Source of the DNA: Perognathus longimembris pacificus
Lineage: Eukaryota > Chordata > Mammalia > Rodentia > Heteromyidae
Assembly: GCF_023159225.1 (NCBI RefSeq)
Contig: NC_063184.1
Location: forward strand, 19,147,528 to 19,211,527
Direction: 5' to 3'
Length of the DNA: 64,000 bases
Both the position numbers and the translations under genes were made by a program. Positions 22,258-32,498 of this stretch are shown piece after piece (position 1 is the first letter of the stretch; every line of letters starts with the position of its first letter). A model generated the notes under the pieces. The model saw only the letters and a list, made by a program, of their open reading frames with translations. It was not told the DNA's origin and did not search any database.

Positions 22258-22500
22258 GGCCGGGCACTGATGGCTCCCACCTGTAATCTTAGCTACTCAG
22301 AAGGCTGAGATCTGAGGATCATGGTTTGAAGCCAACCTGGGCAAATAAGTCTGTGAGACTCTTATTTCCAATAAACTACTCAGAAAACACCCAAAGTAGT
22401 GCTGTGGCTCAAGTGGTAGAGCAGCATTGAGCACAAATAGGTTCAGGGACAGCGCCTCTGCACTGAGGACTAGCAAAATAAATAATAAATAAATAAATAC
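22258..22500 (+). mobile_element. B1-Geo composite SINE
   Basis: Sense copy starting ggccgggcactgatggctcc with head, linker and Geo, ending in a (TAAA)n-like tail. The end of Geo (before the tail) is shortened. Confidence 0.9.
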
Positions 22501-22681
22501 TAGTGTCAGAGAAAGGTGGGATTCATTATTATTTTGTCATCCAAAGGATCGTTGCATTTATCAGGTAGAGTGCGTACTGTGCCATCCAGTTGCCCAGGAC
22601 GTGGGCCAACTCCACATCAAGCATTAGAACATGGCATCTCAAGAGGGGTTAGCTTAGCTAAATCTTTCTTGAAAAGGTGGT

Positions 22682-22879
22682 TTTCTTTTTTGCCAGTTCT
22701 GGGGCTTGATCTCAGAGACTGGGCACTGTTCCTGGGTTTCTTTTGCTCAAGGCTGGTGTTCTACCACTTGAACCATAGAACCATTTCTGACTTTTCCTGT
22801 TTATGTGATACTGAGGACATGAACCCAGGGCTTCATGCATGCTAGGCAAGCACTCTACCATTACACCACATTCTCAGCT
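22682..22879 (-). mobile_element. IDL-Geo SINE, old type
   Basis: Antisense copy whose head reads catgcatgctaggcaagc, the form nearest to a classic ID element. It has more substitutions than the other groups, consistent with an older subfamily. Confidence 0.88.
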
Positions 22880-23690
22880 GAAAAAAAAATGTGGTTTTCA
22901 ATGGAATCCAACCAGTTTACTTCACATCCTCCAACCTAATAGAAAACGAGCAGCTTTTCAACATCTTTCTGATATTGGGAGGCAGATGCTTCATGCAAAA
23001 CAATGACCAGTGACTCCAGCCAGGTTGCAATTGGCATTAATAATGATAGTTTCTGATGCAACTGAGTTCTCATCATTGCTAGGTACCTGCATTATCCTAC
23101 CAGGCCCTCACCACATTGCTATAAGCAATGCTGTTCATCTTGTTGACACTGGAAGCCAACAATGTCACATTAGGTGATGTGCTTGTACCATGGAGTTTGC
23201 AAATGACACAAATTCAAGCTGGGCTTTCAGGATCTGTAATGCCTTGGAGTGATTCTTGGGCGAAAGGAAGGATGATTGTCTGAGGTGCTCACTAGGCCTT
23301 TCTGGAGCACCATGCTCAGGATCTAAGTGAAGGAAAGGAGTGGAAAAGTCTGTCTCCACTGGGGCTCAGCCGTACAACCTGGCTGTGTGTATTGATGAGG
23401 TGGTCCTCAAGGAGGGGGGATGCAGGAGAAGCAGGAGGTGGTTGCTAAGCTGCAGAGATTGTGATGGGCAGGTGCCTCCTCCTTTCAGGGCCTGGGACCA
23501 GAGCAGGCAATGCAGTGACCCAGGGATGGGAGTCCTGCTGGCTTTCCTGCGAGCAGGAAGCTATTCTACCAGGAGCTATTGATTGGGTCTCTAATCACTG
23601 GGAAGAAATGTCACGAAGGTCCATTGAGAGTTACAGCTAAGCTGTACCATCCTCCCAGCAAGCAGAGCTAATTGGTCAAGATTCCAACTC
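22880..23690. other. No gene recognised
   Basis: Unique-looking sequence with short frames at 23165-23359 (-) and 23340-23582 (+), neither with a domain. Confidence 0.4.
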
Positions 23691-23775
23691 CAGTTCTATT
23701 ACAAATTCACTTGGAGAGAGCCTTGTATTTCTCTGAGTCTTAGATTCCTCCCTAGTTAGAGGATATTGAAGTAGG
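23691..23775 (+). mobile_element. Possible MIR SINE
   Basis: A diverged stretch (aactccagttctatt, cttgtatttctctgagtctt, agattcctccctagttagag) resembles the middle of MIR. It is truncated by the L1 3' end that follows. Confidence 0.5.
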
Positions 23776-23791
23776 TAAACTTGTAAGTTTT

Positions 23792-23935
23792 TTTTTTAAA
23801 GCTCTTTATTTTTTTTTTTTTTGTAAAGGTGAGGTGGAGGGGTTACAGTTACATAAGTCATTTTTTGAAATGTCACCTCTTCTCTCATTTTCTCCCATTT
23901 TTTCCCTCCCAACCCCCTCACCCCACAAGTTATAT
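23792..23935 (-). mobile_element. L1 3' end, 5'-truncated to about 140 bp
   Basis: Antisense: a T-rich tail, then ggaggggttacagttacata and a C-rich polypyrimidine part, as in the other L1 3' ends of this window. Perfect 16-bp duplications taaacttgtaagtttt lie at 23776-23791 and 23936-23951. Confidence 0.9.
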
Positions 23936-24122
23936 TAAACTTGTAAGTTTTGAATTGTCTGATTTGTTCCTAAGGACTTCATTACTTTTAAATATGTATC
24001 TGTTAATTTTAGTAGTCATTTTCAAACTGGGCTCCAGGGAGGTAATTCAGAAGTTGATAGGTAAGGAACCTATTAACACTATTAGTTTGTATATGATTGC
24101 TTAAAATAAGATTTTACTTGAG

Positions 24123-24327
24123 AGGCCGGGAATATGGCCTAGTGGCAAGAGCGCTTGTCTCGTATACATGAAGCCCTGGGTTCGATTCCCCAGCACCACA
24201 TATATAGAAAATGGCCAGAAGTGGTGCTATGGCTCAAGTGGTAGAGTGCTAGCCTTGAGCAAAAAGAAGCCAGGGACAGTGCTCAGGCCCTGAGTGCAAG
24301 GTCCAGGACTGGCAAAAAAAAAAAAAA
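24123..24327 (+). mobile_element. IDL-Geo SINE
   Basis: Sense full copy, intermediate type, with an A tail. Duplications aagattttacttgaga lie at about 24108-24123 and 24328-24343. The head starts ggccgggaatatggcc. Confidence 0.95.
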
Positions 24328-24429
24328 AAGATTTTACTTGAGACTAAAAGGAGGTTTTTTTATTGTGCAATCCAAAAATCATGCAATAGGAAAATTTCAA
24401 AGACAAGATGAACTTCGTCCTAAAGGAAA

Positions 24430-24645
24430 GCTGGGCATGGAGTCACATGAACTTCAATCCAGCTCTGCCAGAGATCAAGGTAGGAGGTTTGTGGTTTGAG
24501 GCCAGCCCATGCAACGTTAGCAGGTACCATATCTAAAAAACTAAAATCAAAAGCACCAGAGTTAAGTGTTAAATGGCAGAGCACTTACCTAGCAATCATA
24601 AAGTCCTGAGTTCAATCCTTAGCACCATCGACAAAACAAAACCCT
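24430..24645 (+). mobile_element. B1-dID-type SINE, old
   Basis: Sense: gctgggcatggagtcac, tttgaggccagccc and then an ID-like half (aaatggcagagcacttacct, agtcctgagttcaatcctt). It lacks the Geo middle. Confidence 0.75.
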
Positions 24646-26270
24646 AAAAAGCAAAAACCTAAAGGTATGACTAAAACTGTAAGAATTTCAAGCTGACCAG
24701 GAGGTCTTGGTGGTGTTTGGTGGGTTCCCAACCCTGCAAAGAGCCACACAGTCATGCCATTTGGGGAGCACTTGGTCATTTGAGCTCAGTGGGCACTATT
24801 CCCTAGGGGAGGAGTTGGCACAGACAAAGGCCTCTCACTGCGGCAGACAGCGGCTGGCGGGCAGAACTGCCCTCCCTAGGAGGGTGGCTATCTAGCCTTG
24901 CTTCTCCAGCAATTGTGTTGACACGCGTCTGTTTAAGAACATTTTTGGGGAAAAGAAATAACATGGCACCAAATGTTATGTATCAGTTGTGAGACACATC
25001 CCCATTTCAGAAGAGATGAAAATGGGAAGAAAGATGAGTCATAAAATGAAAGTTGACAAGCAGCTTTCTTTGCTGATCTCCTGCTGTGCTGAAAGAAATG
25101 AAAGACTACATTTTTTTTAGGACATCTTTTCCCTGGACCCAGTCACAAATCCAGCCCTGTCAGCAGCTTGCAGCCTCTCAGGAAGGTTTTGTGTTTGCGT
25201 AGGAGGGGGGCTGGATTGCTAGTAGGATGCTGTAGATTAGGTGTAGCACTCAGTGGCCCATCCTGAAATTTTCACCCTACGCCTGTGAGGAAATGGGATC
25301 TGCATGAAGGTATTGACGCATGCCGCTTCTCTCTCCCCCACACACAAATACTTGCTCCACTGGGTTCCTTTGAATAGTCAGGAGTGATATTATCATTCCT
25401 ATATTCAGTCAATCAAACACACAAAGACTCGAAGAGGGCCAGTTACTATTGCTCATCCTCTCCTTACCACTCTCTTTAGCTTCATGTGACAGACTCCACG
25501 GGAGATGATCTATTCACTGTTAGTCAGTGAGGAAAAGTGGAAGGGAACGATGAACTTGAAAAGACATTGTTAATGCTGCCAGGTATTTCCTCCACTAATC
25601 CTAAATCGACTAAATGGTTAAAGGATTGTATGTGGTATAGATAATAGACGATGTAACTTCAACTGGTTAAAACCATAAAAAAAAAAAACAACCACCTGAC
25701 ATGATACAAACTTCCAAGGTAGACTGGCTCTGGCCTGGTTAATTCCAACTCTTACAGAGAACAGCAAGCACAACATTCTTTTCCTCTTTGTCCATAGTTA
25801 CCCTTCAGCATTTCAGAAATCATGACAGAAAAATTCTCAAAGGCAGGACGAGAGGTTCCTTCTTAATCCCAAGAAAGCTGCAGGATAAAAACCATCACAC
25901 CTTCAGAGATGCAAAACCATCTTTGTGTCTCTTTAAATGAACGAAGGACATTTCCCCAGAATATCACCCTTCTAGAAGATTCTGTCTCATCTCACTTGCC
26001 AGAACTGGGTCACACGTGTCTCTCTGAAGCAACTGCTTTGAGGAGAAATGAGACAAGTGTGATTGATTTAGACCCGCCAAGGTTTATCCAATCCAATAGA
26101 GGCTATTTGCACAAAACCCACAATGTCTGCTACAAGGAACTAGAGCCAATGCAATACTCTGAGATGTAGAAACTGGCCAGGTTCCTGAAAAAACTTGTTG
26201 AAAGTAGTTATGAATGTCTAGGCCTGCCTGGCAGGAAGTCTGGTCCAATCTCCTGGGATTGAAGGAACAA
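24646..26270. other. Long stretch without recognised gene or repeat
   Basis: About 1.6 kb with only short frames, the longest being 86 codons at 25909-26169 (+). The part at 25980-26100 is reminiscent of an old interspersed repeat, but I cannot name it. Confidence 0.4.
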
Positions 26271-26271
26271 C

Positions 26272-26335
26272 CATGAAAGCCCAAAGGGGGCTTTCATGAT
26301 GATGAAAGGGGGCTTTCATGATCATCATGATGATG
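26272..26335. repeat. Hairpin with tandem gggggctttcatgat copies
   Basis: A perfect 11-bp inverted repeat, catgaaagccc at 26272-26282 and gggctttcatg at 26288-26298, has a 5-nt spacer. A second aaagggggctttcatgat copy follows, and the end is built of atcatgatg units. Confidence 0.9.
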
Positions 26336-26640
26336 TTGCATCATATTAAGTGGTTTGAGAATGTCATATATTTTCTCTTCCTAAATCTGTCCATGCCATG
26401 TATTCCATTTTCTAAAATATAGACCTGGGCAGGTCACTCCCAACTTAAAACCCAAGTGCATTGCATCTGTTCCCAAGCTAGCTTACTCTTCATATCCCAT
26501 TTATTTTCTGTGTATGAGTGAACAACAATATATATTTTGTCTTTCAGTTCTTGTTTTCTCTGTTGTAGTTTGAACATCCTCCCCAACTTATCTCTCTGCT
26601 GCAATCCTACTCTTCCAAGACCTAAGTCAAATATCAAAAG
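26336..26640. other. No gene recognised
   Basis: AT-rich single-copy-looking sequence. The 67-codon minus frame has no domain. Confidence 0.4.
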
Positions 26641-26647
26641 TCAATCT

Positions 26648-26890
26648 GACCAGGCCTGGGGCTCACACTTGGAACCTTAGCTACCGAGAAGGCTGAGATT
26701 TGAGGGTCATGGTTCAAAGCCAGCTCAGCAGGAATGTCTGTGAGACTTTTATCTCCAAATAGCCACCAAAAAAGCTGGAAGTAGAGGTGTAACACAAGTA
26801 TTAGAGTGTCAATCTTGAGCAAAAAACTAAGGGACAGTGCCCAAGCCCTGAGTTCAAGATCCAGTACTGGCAAACACATACACAAAAAAA
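26648..26890 (+). mobile_element. B1-Geo composite SINE
   Basis: Sense copy: caggcctggggctcacac, ggctgagatttgaggg, linker tctccaaatagccacc and Geo ending agttcaagatccagtactgg with a CA-rich tail. Confidence 0.9.
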
Positions 26891-26929
26891 CCCTGATTTG
26901 TCCTTCATTTATGTATATTTCCACGATGA

Positions 26930-27520
26930 TTGCCATCATCACTCCGAAATCAATCCATTGCTATGCCAGACTCCAGGTCAATCTCCCTGCCTCTTCCTGC
27001 CTTTCCACAACCCATTGTCCACACGACAGGACATTTCTAAAGCTTTCCTCTGATCTCACCACCATCTTGTCAGTGCCCTTTGTTGGCTACTCAGTGTCCA
27101 GAATAGGGCTCCGTTTCAGAGCTCACAGCTCAAGCTCTTAGCTCATCTTGTAAATAGCTTGTGTTGATTCCAAATCTTTTCCCAAATTTTTTCCTTCTCA
27201 GGAAGCGATCAGCAACTTGTGAATGTGGTTTGCTCCTTCTCACCTTCCAGATTTGTGTAAATTGTGTTTTCCTTTCCTGGAGGGCTCTCTCTCAGCACTC
27301 CCCAGTCTTTAGGGCTTAACTGCCTGATTTGATTCCTTTAAGTCTTAGTTGATGCTCTCTCTCCTCAAGTTATTTTTGGAGCCCCTTAAGTTTTCTCTAA
27401 CCTGACACTAAACCTCTACAGTTTCCACAGATTCTTTGACATTTCTTTAAGGCAAGGGCTGCTTTTTTACATAGTTGGAAGTCTGGCACATAGGAAGGAT
27501 GCAGATACATGTTAAAAGGT
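26930..27520 (+). mobile_element. L2-like LINE remnant
   Basis: The succession of motifs resembles the 3' part of mammalian L2: a cattgtccacacgacagg stretch, ctttcctctgatctcacc, a later cttttcctggaggg-type stretch, then ggcaagggctgc and gtctggcacataggaagg. It is noncoding and ancient. Confidence 0.6.
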
Positions 27521-27674
27521 GACACCCTGAGTGGATTTCTACGTGAGAGTAGCGGAGTCCTTAACTACATGGGCAGTCTCACTGCTTTTGCAGTCTTGGT
27601 TAAGTCTGGCACAGTGGTCAAGACTGTAAGCCTTAACTTTTGTATAGAATCATTGTTTTAAAAAGCCATGCTTT

Positions 27675-27907
27675 TGCCAGGCCCCAGTGGCTCACTCCTA
27701 TAATCTTAGCTACTCAGGAGGTTGAGATCTGAGGATTGTGTTTTGAAGCCAGCCCAGGCAGGAAAAGTCTGTAAGACTCTTATCCAATAACTACTCAAAA
27801 AAGGTCAGAGGTACTGCTGTTGCTCTAGAGCAGTAGCCTTGAGCAAAAGTGCTCAAGGACAGCATCGTTCCCCCAGAGTTCAAGCCCCAGGACTTGCCAA
27901 AAAAAAG
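27675..27907 (+). mobile_element. B1-Geo composite SINE
   Basis: Sense copy: caggccccagtggctcac, ggttgagatctgagg, linker tatccaataactactc and Geo ending gagttcaagccccagg. It carries small internal deletions in the Geo part. Confidence 0.9.
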
Positions 27908-27997
27908 CTACATGTTCATTATTTGTAGGCCACTTTATGATATGTCTGAGTTATAAGAATTATCAACAAATGTGGATATTTTCCAAAGACTGCCATA

Positions 27998-28249
27998 GGT
28001 TGGGAACATGGCTTAGTGGCAAGAGTGTTTGACTCGTATACATATACATGAAACCCTGGGTTCGATTCCCCAGCACCACATATATAGAAAACGGCCAGAA
28101 GTGGCGCTGTGGCTCAAGTGGCAGAGTGCTAGCCTTGAGCAAAGAGAAGCCAGGGACAGTACTCAGGCCCTGAGTCCAAGCCCCAGGACTGGCAAAAAAA
28201 ATAAAAAAATAAATAAAATAAAATATATATATATATTATAAAAAATTCA
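27998..28249 (+). mobile_element. IDL-Geo SINE with an AT-rich tail
   Basis: Sense copy with a short duplicated tacata in the head (gtatacatatacatg). The tail has grown into AAAT and AT repeats. Flanks aaagactgccata (27985-27997) and aaagaccgccata (28250-28262) differ at one base. Confidence 0.93.
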
Positions 28250-28262
28250 AAAGACCGCCATA

Positions 28263-28893
28263 ATTTAAAAATAGAATTTAAAAATAAAGCTAAAACTAGT
28301 ATATCAACTAATAATTAGCATGGTTAGTTGTTTCATGCTGGTAAGAAGGACAATATTTGTCACGGAGGGATTTGCAGATAATTTGAGCCATTGGCTAGGT
28401 TTCTCTTTGTTCTGGTAAATTCTAACAGTTTGAGAGGCAACCAATGAGTGTTTAGCGAATCTTTCAAATGTTTATAATGAAATTATGGTGTAGTCACTCA
28501 CTAGGGCAGCTTGTCTTAGGGTATCAGCAGTACACTAGGAAGTTGAAGTTCGAACTTTCCGTTTAGAAGCAATTAAATATAGTCTGAGTGGGTCTTATTT
28601 CTTATATCTTCACATTTTTGTAATTTTTTTAAATTTTTAAAAGAAAATTTAAATTTGTAAATGTTGAAATATGTTAATTTTATGTAGGATCTGTTTGTGT
28701 TTTCCAGTGAATGAAGATATTTATCAGGGATTGGAAATCCCAGAATGGTTCAGCAACAGAGCCACTGATCTCACGATGTATTCTTTTAAAGAAATCTTAA
28801 CTACTTATCTTCACTATTAGAAATTATATTTCAGCCCAGAAATGACAGTATTATGATATTCAATGTACAAATAATATTATATATAATATTTCA
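28263..28893. other. AT-rich, no gene recognised
   Basis: No repeat family or frame of interest. It includes an A/T-rich stretch near 28620-28680. Confidence 0.4.
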
Positions 28894-28903
28894 AAGTCAC
28901 TTA

Positions 28904-29475
28904 ATTTTTTTCTTTCTTTTTTTTTTTTTTTGGCCAGTCCTGGGCCTTGGACTCCGGGCCTGAGCACTGTCCCTGGCTTCTTCCCGCTCAAGGCTAGCAC
29001 TCCGCCACTTGAGCCACAGCGCCGCTTCTGGCCGTTTTCTGTATATGTGGTGCTGGGGAATCGAACCTAGGGCCTCGTGTATCCGAGGCAGGCACTCTTG
29101 CCACTAGGCTATATCCCCAGCCCCAATTTTTTTCTTTATTGTTAAAATGATGCAGAGGGGTTTCAGTTTCATACATAAGTGAGAACATTTCTTTTTTTCA
29201 GGGGGTAAATTATTACATGTATTTCACAGTATACATTTTGACATTCACAATGATGAAAATTGTTATTCTACTCTACATAGTTTATGAAGTCTATGATCTT
29301 TAACAATACAGACACTTTCTCCATTTTGGGTGATATGTACTTAACGTTTCCTTTGTTTAGCAACAACTGTTCCCTCCTTAACTCATTCTTTCCTTCCCAA
29401 TCCCACCCATGAGATGCTTGGTTCCCTTTCCTCAGTGTCCAATATAGCGATGATTCCCTCTGCTAGTTCATCAAC
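28904..29475 (-). mobile_element. L1 3' end with a SINE in its poly(A)
   Basis: Antisense L1 3' UTR: aaatgatgcagaggggtttc, catacataagtgagaaca, then pyrimidine-rich sequence with cccatgagatgcttggtt. Flanks share aagtcactta at 28894-28903 and 29476-29485. The IDL-Geo copy at 28916-29124 lies in the T run that is this element's poly(A). Confidence 0.85.
28916..29124 (-). mobile_element. IDL-Geo SINE, young subfamily, nested
   Basis: Antisense copy with the young marks (ctcgtgtatccgagg and cttcccgctc). Perfect 13-bp duplications aatttttttcttt lie at 28903-28915 and 29125-29137. Confidence 0.95.
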
Positions 29476-29543
29476 AAGTCACTTAAAATCACAGAAATGT
29501 CCTTGTTAGGTAACCATACGTCCTTAGGACAGTCAAGCTTTAT

Positions 29544-29710
29544 GTTGGGCATATTGGCCTAATTGAGAGGTGGAGAGATGAGGATCATGGTCTGAGGCTA
29601 GCTTGGGCAGAAATATAGAAATCTATCTGAAATGCAAGCTAAAACCAAAAGGACAGAGGGCATGGTTTAAGTGCTCAAGGCCCTACAGTCAATCCCTAGT
29701 ACCATCAGGA
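29544..29710 (+). mobile_element. B1-dID-type SINE, old
   Basis: Sense, diverged: ttgggcatattggcctaa, atgaggatcatggtctgagg and then a short ID-like end (catggtttaagtgc, tcaatccctagtaccat). Confidence 0.65.
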
Positions 29711-29763
29711 AAAGGAGAAGGAGGAGGGGGAGGGGGAGCGGGAGGGGGAGGGGAGGAGGAGGA
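29711..29763. repeat. Purine tract (GGAGGG)n at a SINE tail
   Basis: Runs of gga and ggggag on the + strand immediately follow the SINE, so it probably grew from the SINE tail. Confidence 0.9.
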
Positions 29764-29785
29764 CTTAAAAATACTATAGGAATCC

Positions 29786-30000
29786 AATTGCTGGTGACTC
29801 TTGCTTGTAATCCGAGCTACTCAGGAAATTGAGATGTAAGGATTAAGCTTCAATGTCAGTCAAGGCAGAAAAGTCTATGAGATTCTTATCTCTGATTAGT
29901 CAACAAAAATCCAGAAGCAGAGCTGTAGCTCAAATGGTGGAGTGTCAGCATTGAGCAAAAAGAGACAGCGCCTAGGCCCTGAGTTCAAGTCCCAATCCTG

Positions 30001-30001
<1 letters not shown>
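29786..30001 (+). mobile_element. B1-Geo composite SINE with (CA)n tail
   Basis: Sense, moderately diverged: ttgctggtgactcttgc, gctactcaggaaattgag and Geo with gagacagcgcctaggccc and gagttcaagtcccaatcc, followed by (CA)n at 30002-30030. Confidence 0.9.

Positions 30002-30030
<29 letters not shown>
30002..30030. repeat. (CA)n microsatellite
   Basis: A pure CA run at the 3' tail of the preceding SINE. Confidence 0.97.
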
Positions 30031-30035
<5 letters not shown>

Positions 30036-30430
30036 AGGAAAATGAACACTGCTCACACTACTGGCTTTTCAGTTTAGCAGAAGGAACAAAGGACATGGAA
30101 ATTGGAATGGAGCAAACTTATAGCACACACAGCTAAGGAATGTCTATTTTATTCCAAAGAGAATGTGGGACTGTGAAGGCATTTGGTCAGGGGCAGTATA
30201 ACACCAGAATCATATTGTGGGAGAAAAGTAATCTGGCAGCCAGCTAGTGTGAGTTATAGTAAGAAAGACTGGCTCTCTACCAACAAATGACCTTCATGAT
30301 GAGACCTTTTCTCCCAACTAGGCATTTGTACTGGCAAGCAAATGTGTTAAGCTGCTGACAAAATATGCTGGTCTATTTGGCAGTCATGTTTCTTAGGGTA
30401 AATTAATAACATGATCTTGTGGTTTGTAAA
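30031..30430. other. No gene recognised
   Basis: Unique-looking sequence without a frame above 60 codons. Confidence 0.4.
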
Positions 30431-30432
30431 TT

Positions 30433-30462
30433 AGTCCATCCATCCATCCATCCATCCATTGA
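30433..30462. repeat. (CCAT)n microsatellite
   Basis: About six ccat units. Confidence 0.95.
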
Positions 30463-30796
30463 TCCATCAACAGAGTCGCTTCTTACATTAACATGCACTT
30501 TGTTCTAGATGGACCTAAGCAGACTTGTGAACACATATGAATACAGCAGATACATAAATAATATATGAACATCAAAAGCCACTTAAGAGAAATAGAAAAG
30601 TGATTATCTAGAACAGGATGTGGGCATAGAATTAGACACTAAGTGTGATGGATTGGTTCTTTTCTTCTAGTTCTCTGAAGATCTAGGCCAACAGGAATCT
30701 GAATTGTACAGTTCTTGTTGTTTAATAATATTAATTTTTTAAAGGTAAAACTTTTTCTTGCTGGAGTCTGACAGAAAATTAGCATACTTTCTAGTG
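30463..30796. other. No gene recognised
   Basis: AT-rich sequence. The short minus frame at 30639-30839 ends in the SINE tail and is not credible. Confidence 0.4.
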
Positions 30797-30804
30797 AAGT
30801 CCAG

Positions 30805-31065
30805 CTTGTGTGTGCACACGTGCGTGTGTGCACATGCACATGCCAGTCCTGGGACTTGAACTCAGGATCTGGGTGCTATCCCTTAGCTTTTTTTGCTCAA
30901 TCACTCCACCCCTTGAGTCACAGCTCCACTTCTGGCTTTTTTGGTAGTTAACTGGAGAAAGGAGGTTCACAAACTTTACTTCTCAGGATGGCCTTGAACT
31001 GGGATCCTCAGATCTCAGCCTCCTGAGTAGTTCGGATGACAGACGTGAACCACTGGTGCCCAGCG
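30805..31065 (-). mobile_element. B1-Geo composite SINE with (TG)n tail
   Basis: Antisense full copy: a TG/CA-rich tail, ccagtcctgggacttgaact, ggctttttttggtagtt-type linker and head ending gaaccactggtgcccagc. The duplication gaagtccag lies at 30796-30804 and 31066-31074. Confidence 0.93.
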
Positions 31066-31074
31066 GAAGTCCAG

Positions 31075-31452
31075 TTTTCAGAAAGTGAAAAACTAATTTT
31101 CCTACAATCATTTCTAATGACTACTTGTCCTGATGAATCTCTTAGAGCCTAACAATTCTCCTGACTTGGTAAAGGGTTTCTGAACCTACATGCTATATAG
31201 TTTTGACCTAAAGAGTTCCCCACAGGTCCATGTGTAAAAAGCTTGATTGCACTTGGTTGTGGCACTACTGGGAGTTGGAAGCTTCTAGTGGAGGAAGTTA
31301 AGTAGTGAAGTCAGGCTCCTTCTCTCTCTGTCCCTGTCCCTCTCTGTCTTTGCTCTGTCTCTGTCTGTCTGCCTTTCCAGGATCATGAGGTGAGCAGTTC
31401 CTCTACTTGCACTTCTGTGATGGCCCACCATAGACCCAAATCCATGGGGCAG
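31075..31452. other. No gene recognised; (TCTG/TCCC)n run
   Basis: A pyrimidine-rich stretch at about 31318-31375 with ctctgtctct and ctgtc units. Nothing else recognised. Confidence 0.45.
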
Positions 31453-31455
31453 GGC

Positions 31456-31566
31456 ACTGTGCTGCGATGAACATTGTTGTGCTGGTGGCTTTAGTGTGAT
31501 CTTGTTTGTGGTCTTTTGGGTAGATGCCCAGAAGTAGGGCTGCTGGGTCATAGGGGAGCTCTAGGC
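31456..31566 (-). mobile_element. Internal L1 ORF2 fragment without poly(A)
   Basis: Antisense, nearly identical over about 60 bp to 57196-57265 (gatgaacattgttgtgctgg and following). Both ends are truncated and no A tail is present. The repeat ggcactgtgct occurs at both borders (31453-31463 and 31564-31574). Confidence 0.8.
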
Positions 31567-31579
31567 ACTGTGCTATTCT

Positions 31580-31785
31580 TTTTTTTTTTTTTGGCCAGTC
31601 CTGGGCCTTGGACTCAGGGCCTGAGCACTGTCCCTGGCTTCTTCCCGCTCAAGGCTAGCACTCTGCCACTTGAGCCACAGCGCCGCTTCTGGCCGTTTTC
31701 TGTATATGTGGTGCTGGGGAATCGAACCTAGGGCCTCGTGTATCCGAGGCAGGCACTCTTGCCACTAGGCTATATCCCCAGCCCC
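31580..31785 (-). mobile_element. IDL-Geo SINE, young subfamily
   Basis: Antisense, with cttcccgctc and ctcgtgtatccgagg marks and a pure T tail. Duplications actgtgctattct at 31567-31579 and 31786-31798 are perfect. Confidence 0.96.
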
Positions 31786-31799
31786 ACTGTGCTATTCTT

Positions 31800-32441
31800 G
31801 CAATTCTGACCCTCACAGAAACAAACCCCACGTTGCATTACAGACGCACATGTCTAGCACCAGCAACCACCCACTCAGTTGGGCTTTCCACCTGTCACTT
31901 TAACAAAGCTTGTTGTAGTGAAGATTTTAAACCATTCTGTATGGTCTCTGGCCACAGTCCTTAGCCACCTCGTAATTGCTCCCTCTTGATTTGGATTGTT
32001 TTCCCTAAAGCCTTCTTGAAGATCTCTTTCTAGCACATCCTCCTAGTTTTCCATGCTGAGATTACTTCAAAAGCTCACCAGCCCCAGGAAGGGCGGAATG
32101 ATAATGAAAGAAATCCCAACTGGAAAAGGGTTTGCTTTGGCAGCTGCTTGATTTGTGCAGAGGTAGGAGGTGACTGCTCCAAAACTTTGCACCTCTCTGG
32201 CACTCACTGCTCATTACAGATGTTTGCTTCTGGTCTGGTTTCTTTCCTGTCCCTTCAAAGGCTTCTGAGCCCTTATGTTTAGCAAGTTTGGGGAAATTAC
32301 CCCAGACTTCAGCTTCTGGGCTTCCACTTGATCCTTTATCTGTTGCCAACACAGGATTCTCCTAATCTTGCTTTGCTCCATGGTATCTACACCCAGGAAG
32401 GGAGGGACTCAATTGCTCTGGAGGTGGGACATTTGGCTAGT

Positions 32442-32443
<2 letters not shown>
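31800..32443. other. No gene recognised
   Basis: Unique-looking sequence. A 96-codon minus frame at 32062-32352 shows no domain. Confidence 0.4.
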
Positions 32444-32491
<48 letters not shown>

Positions 32492-32498
32492 TGTGTGC
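32444..32498. repeat. (AC)n followed by (GT)n
   Basis: About 45 bp of AC then cgtgtgtgtg. The switch makes a self-complementary alternating purine-pyrimidine stretch with Z-DNA potential. Confidence 0.97.

Noticed and set aside
25980..26100. Old interspersed repeat
   Set aside because: The wording ccagaactgggtcacacg looks familiar from ancient repeats, but I cannot name the family, so I did not annotate it as one.
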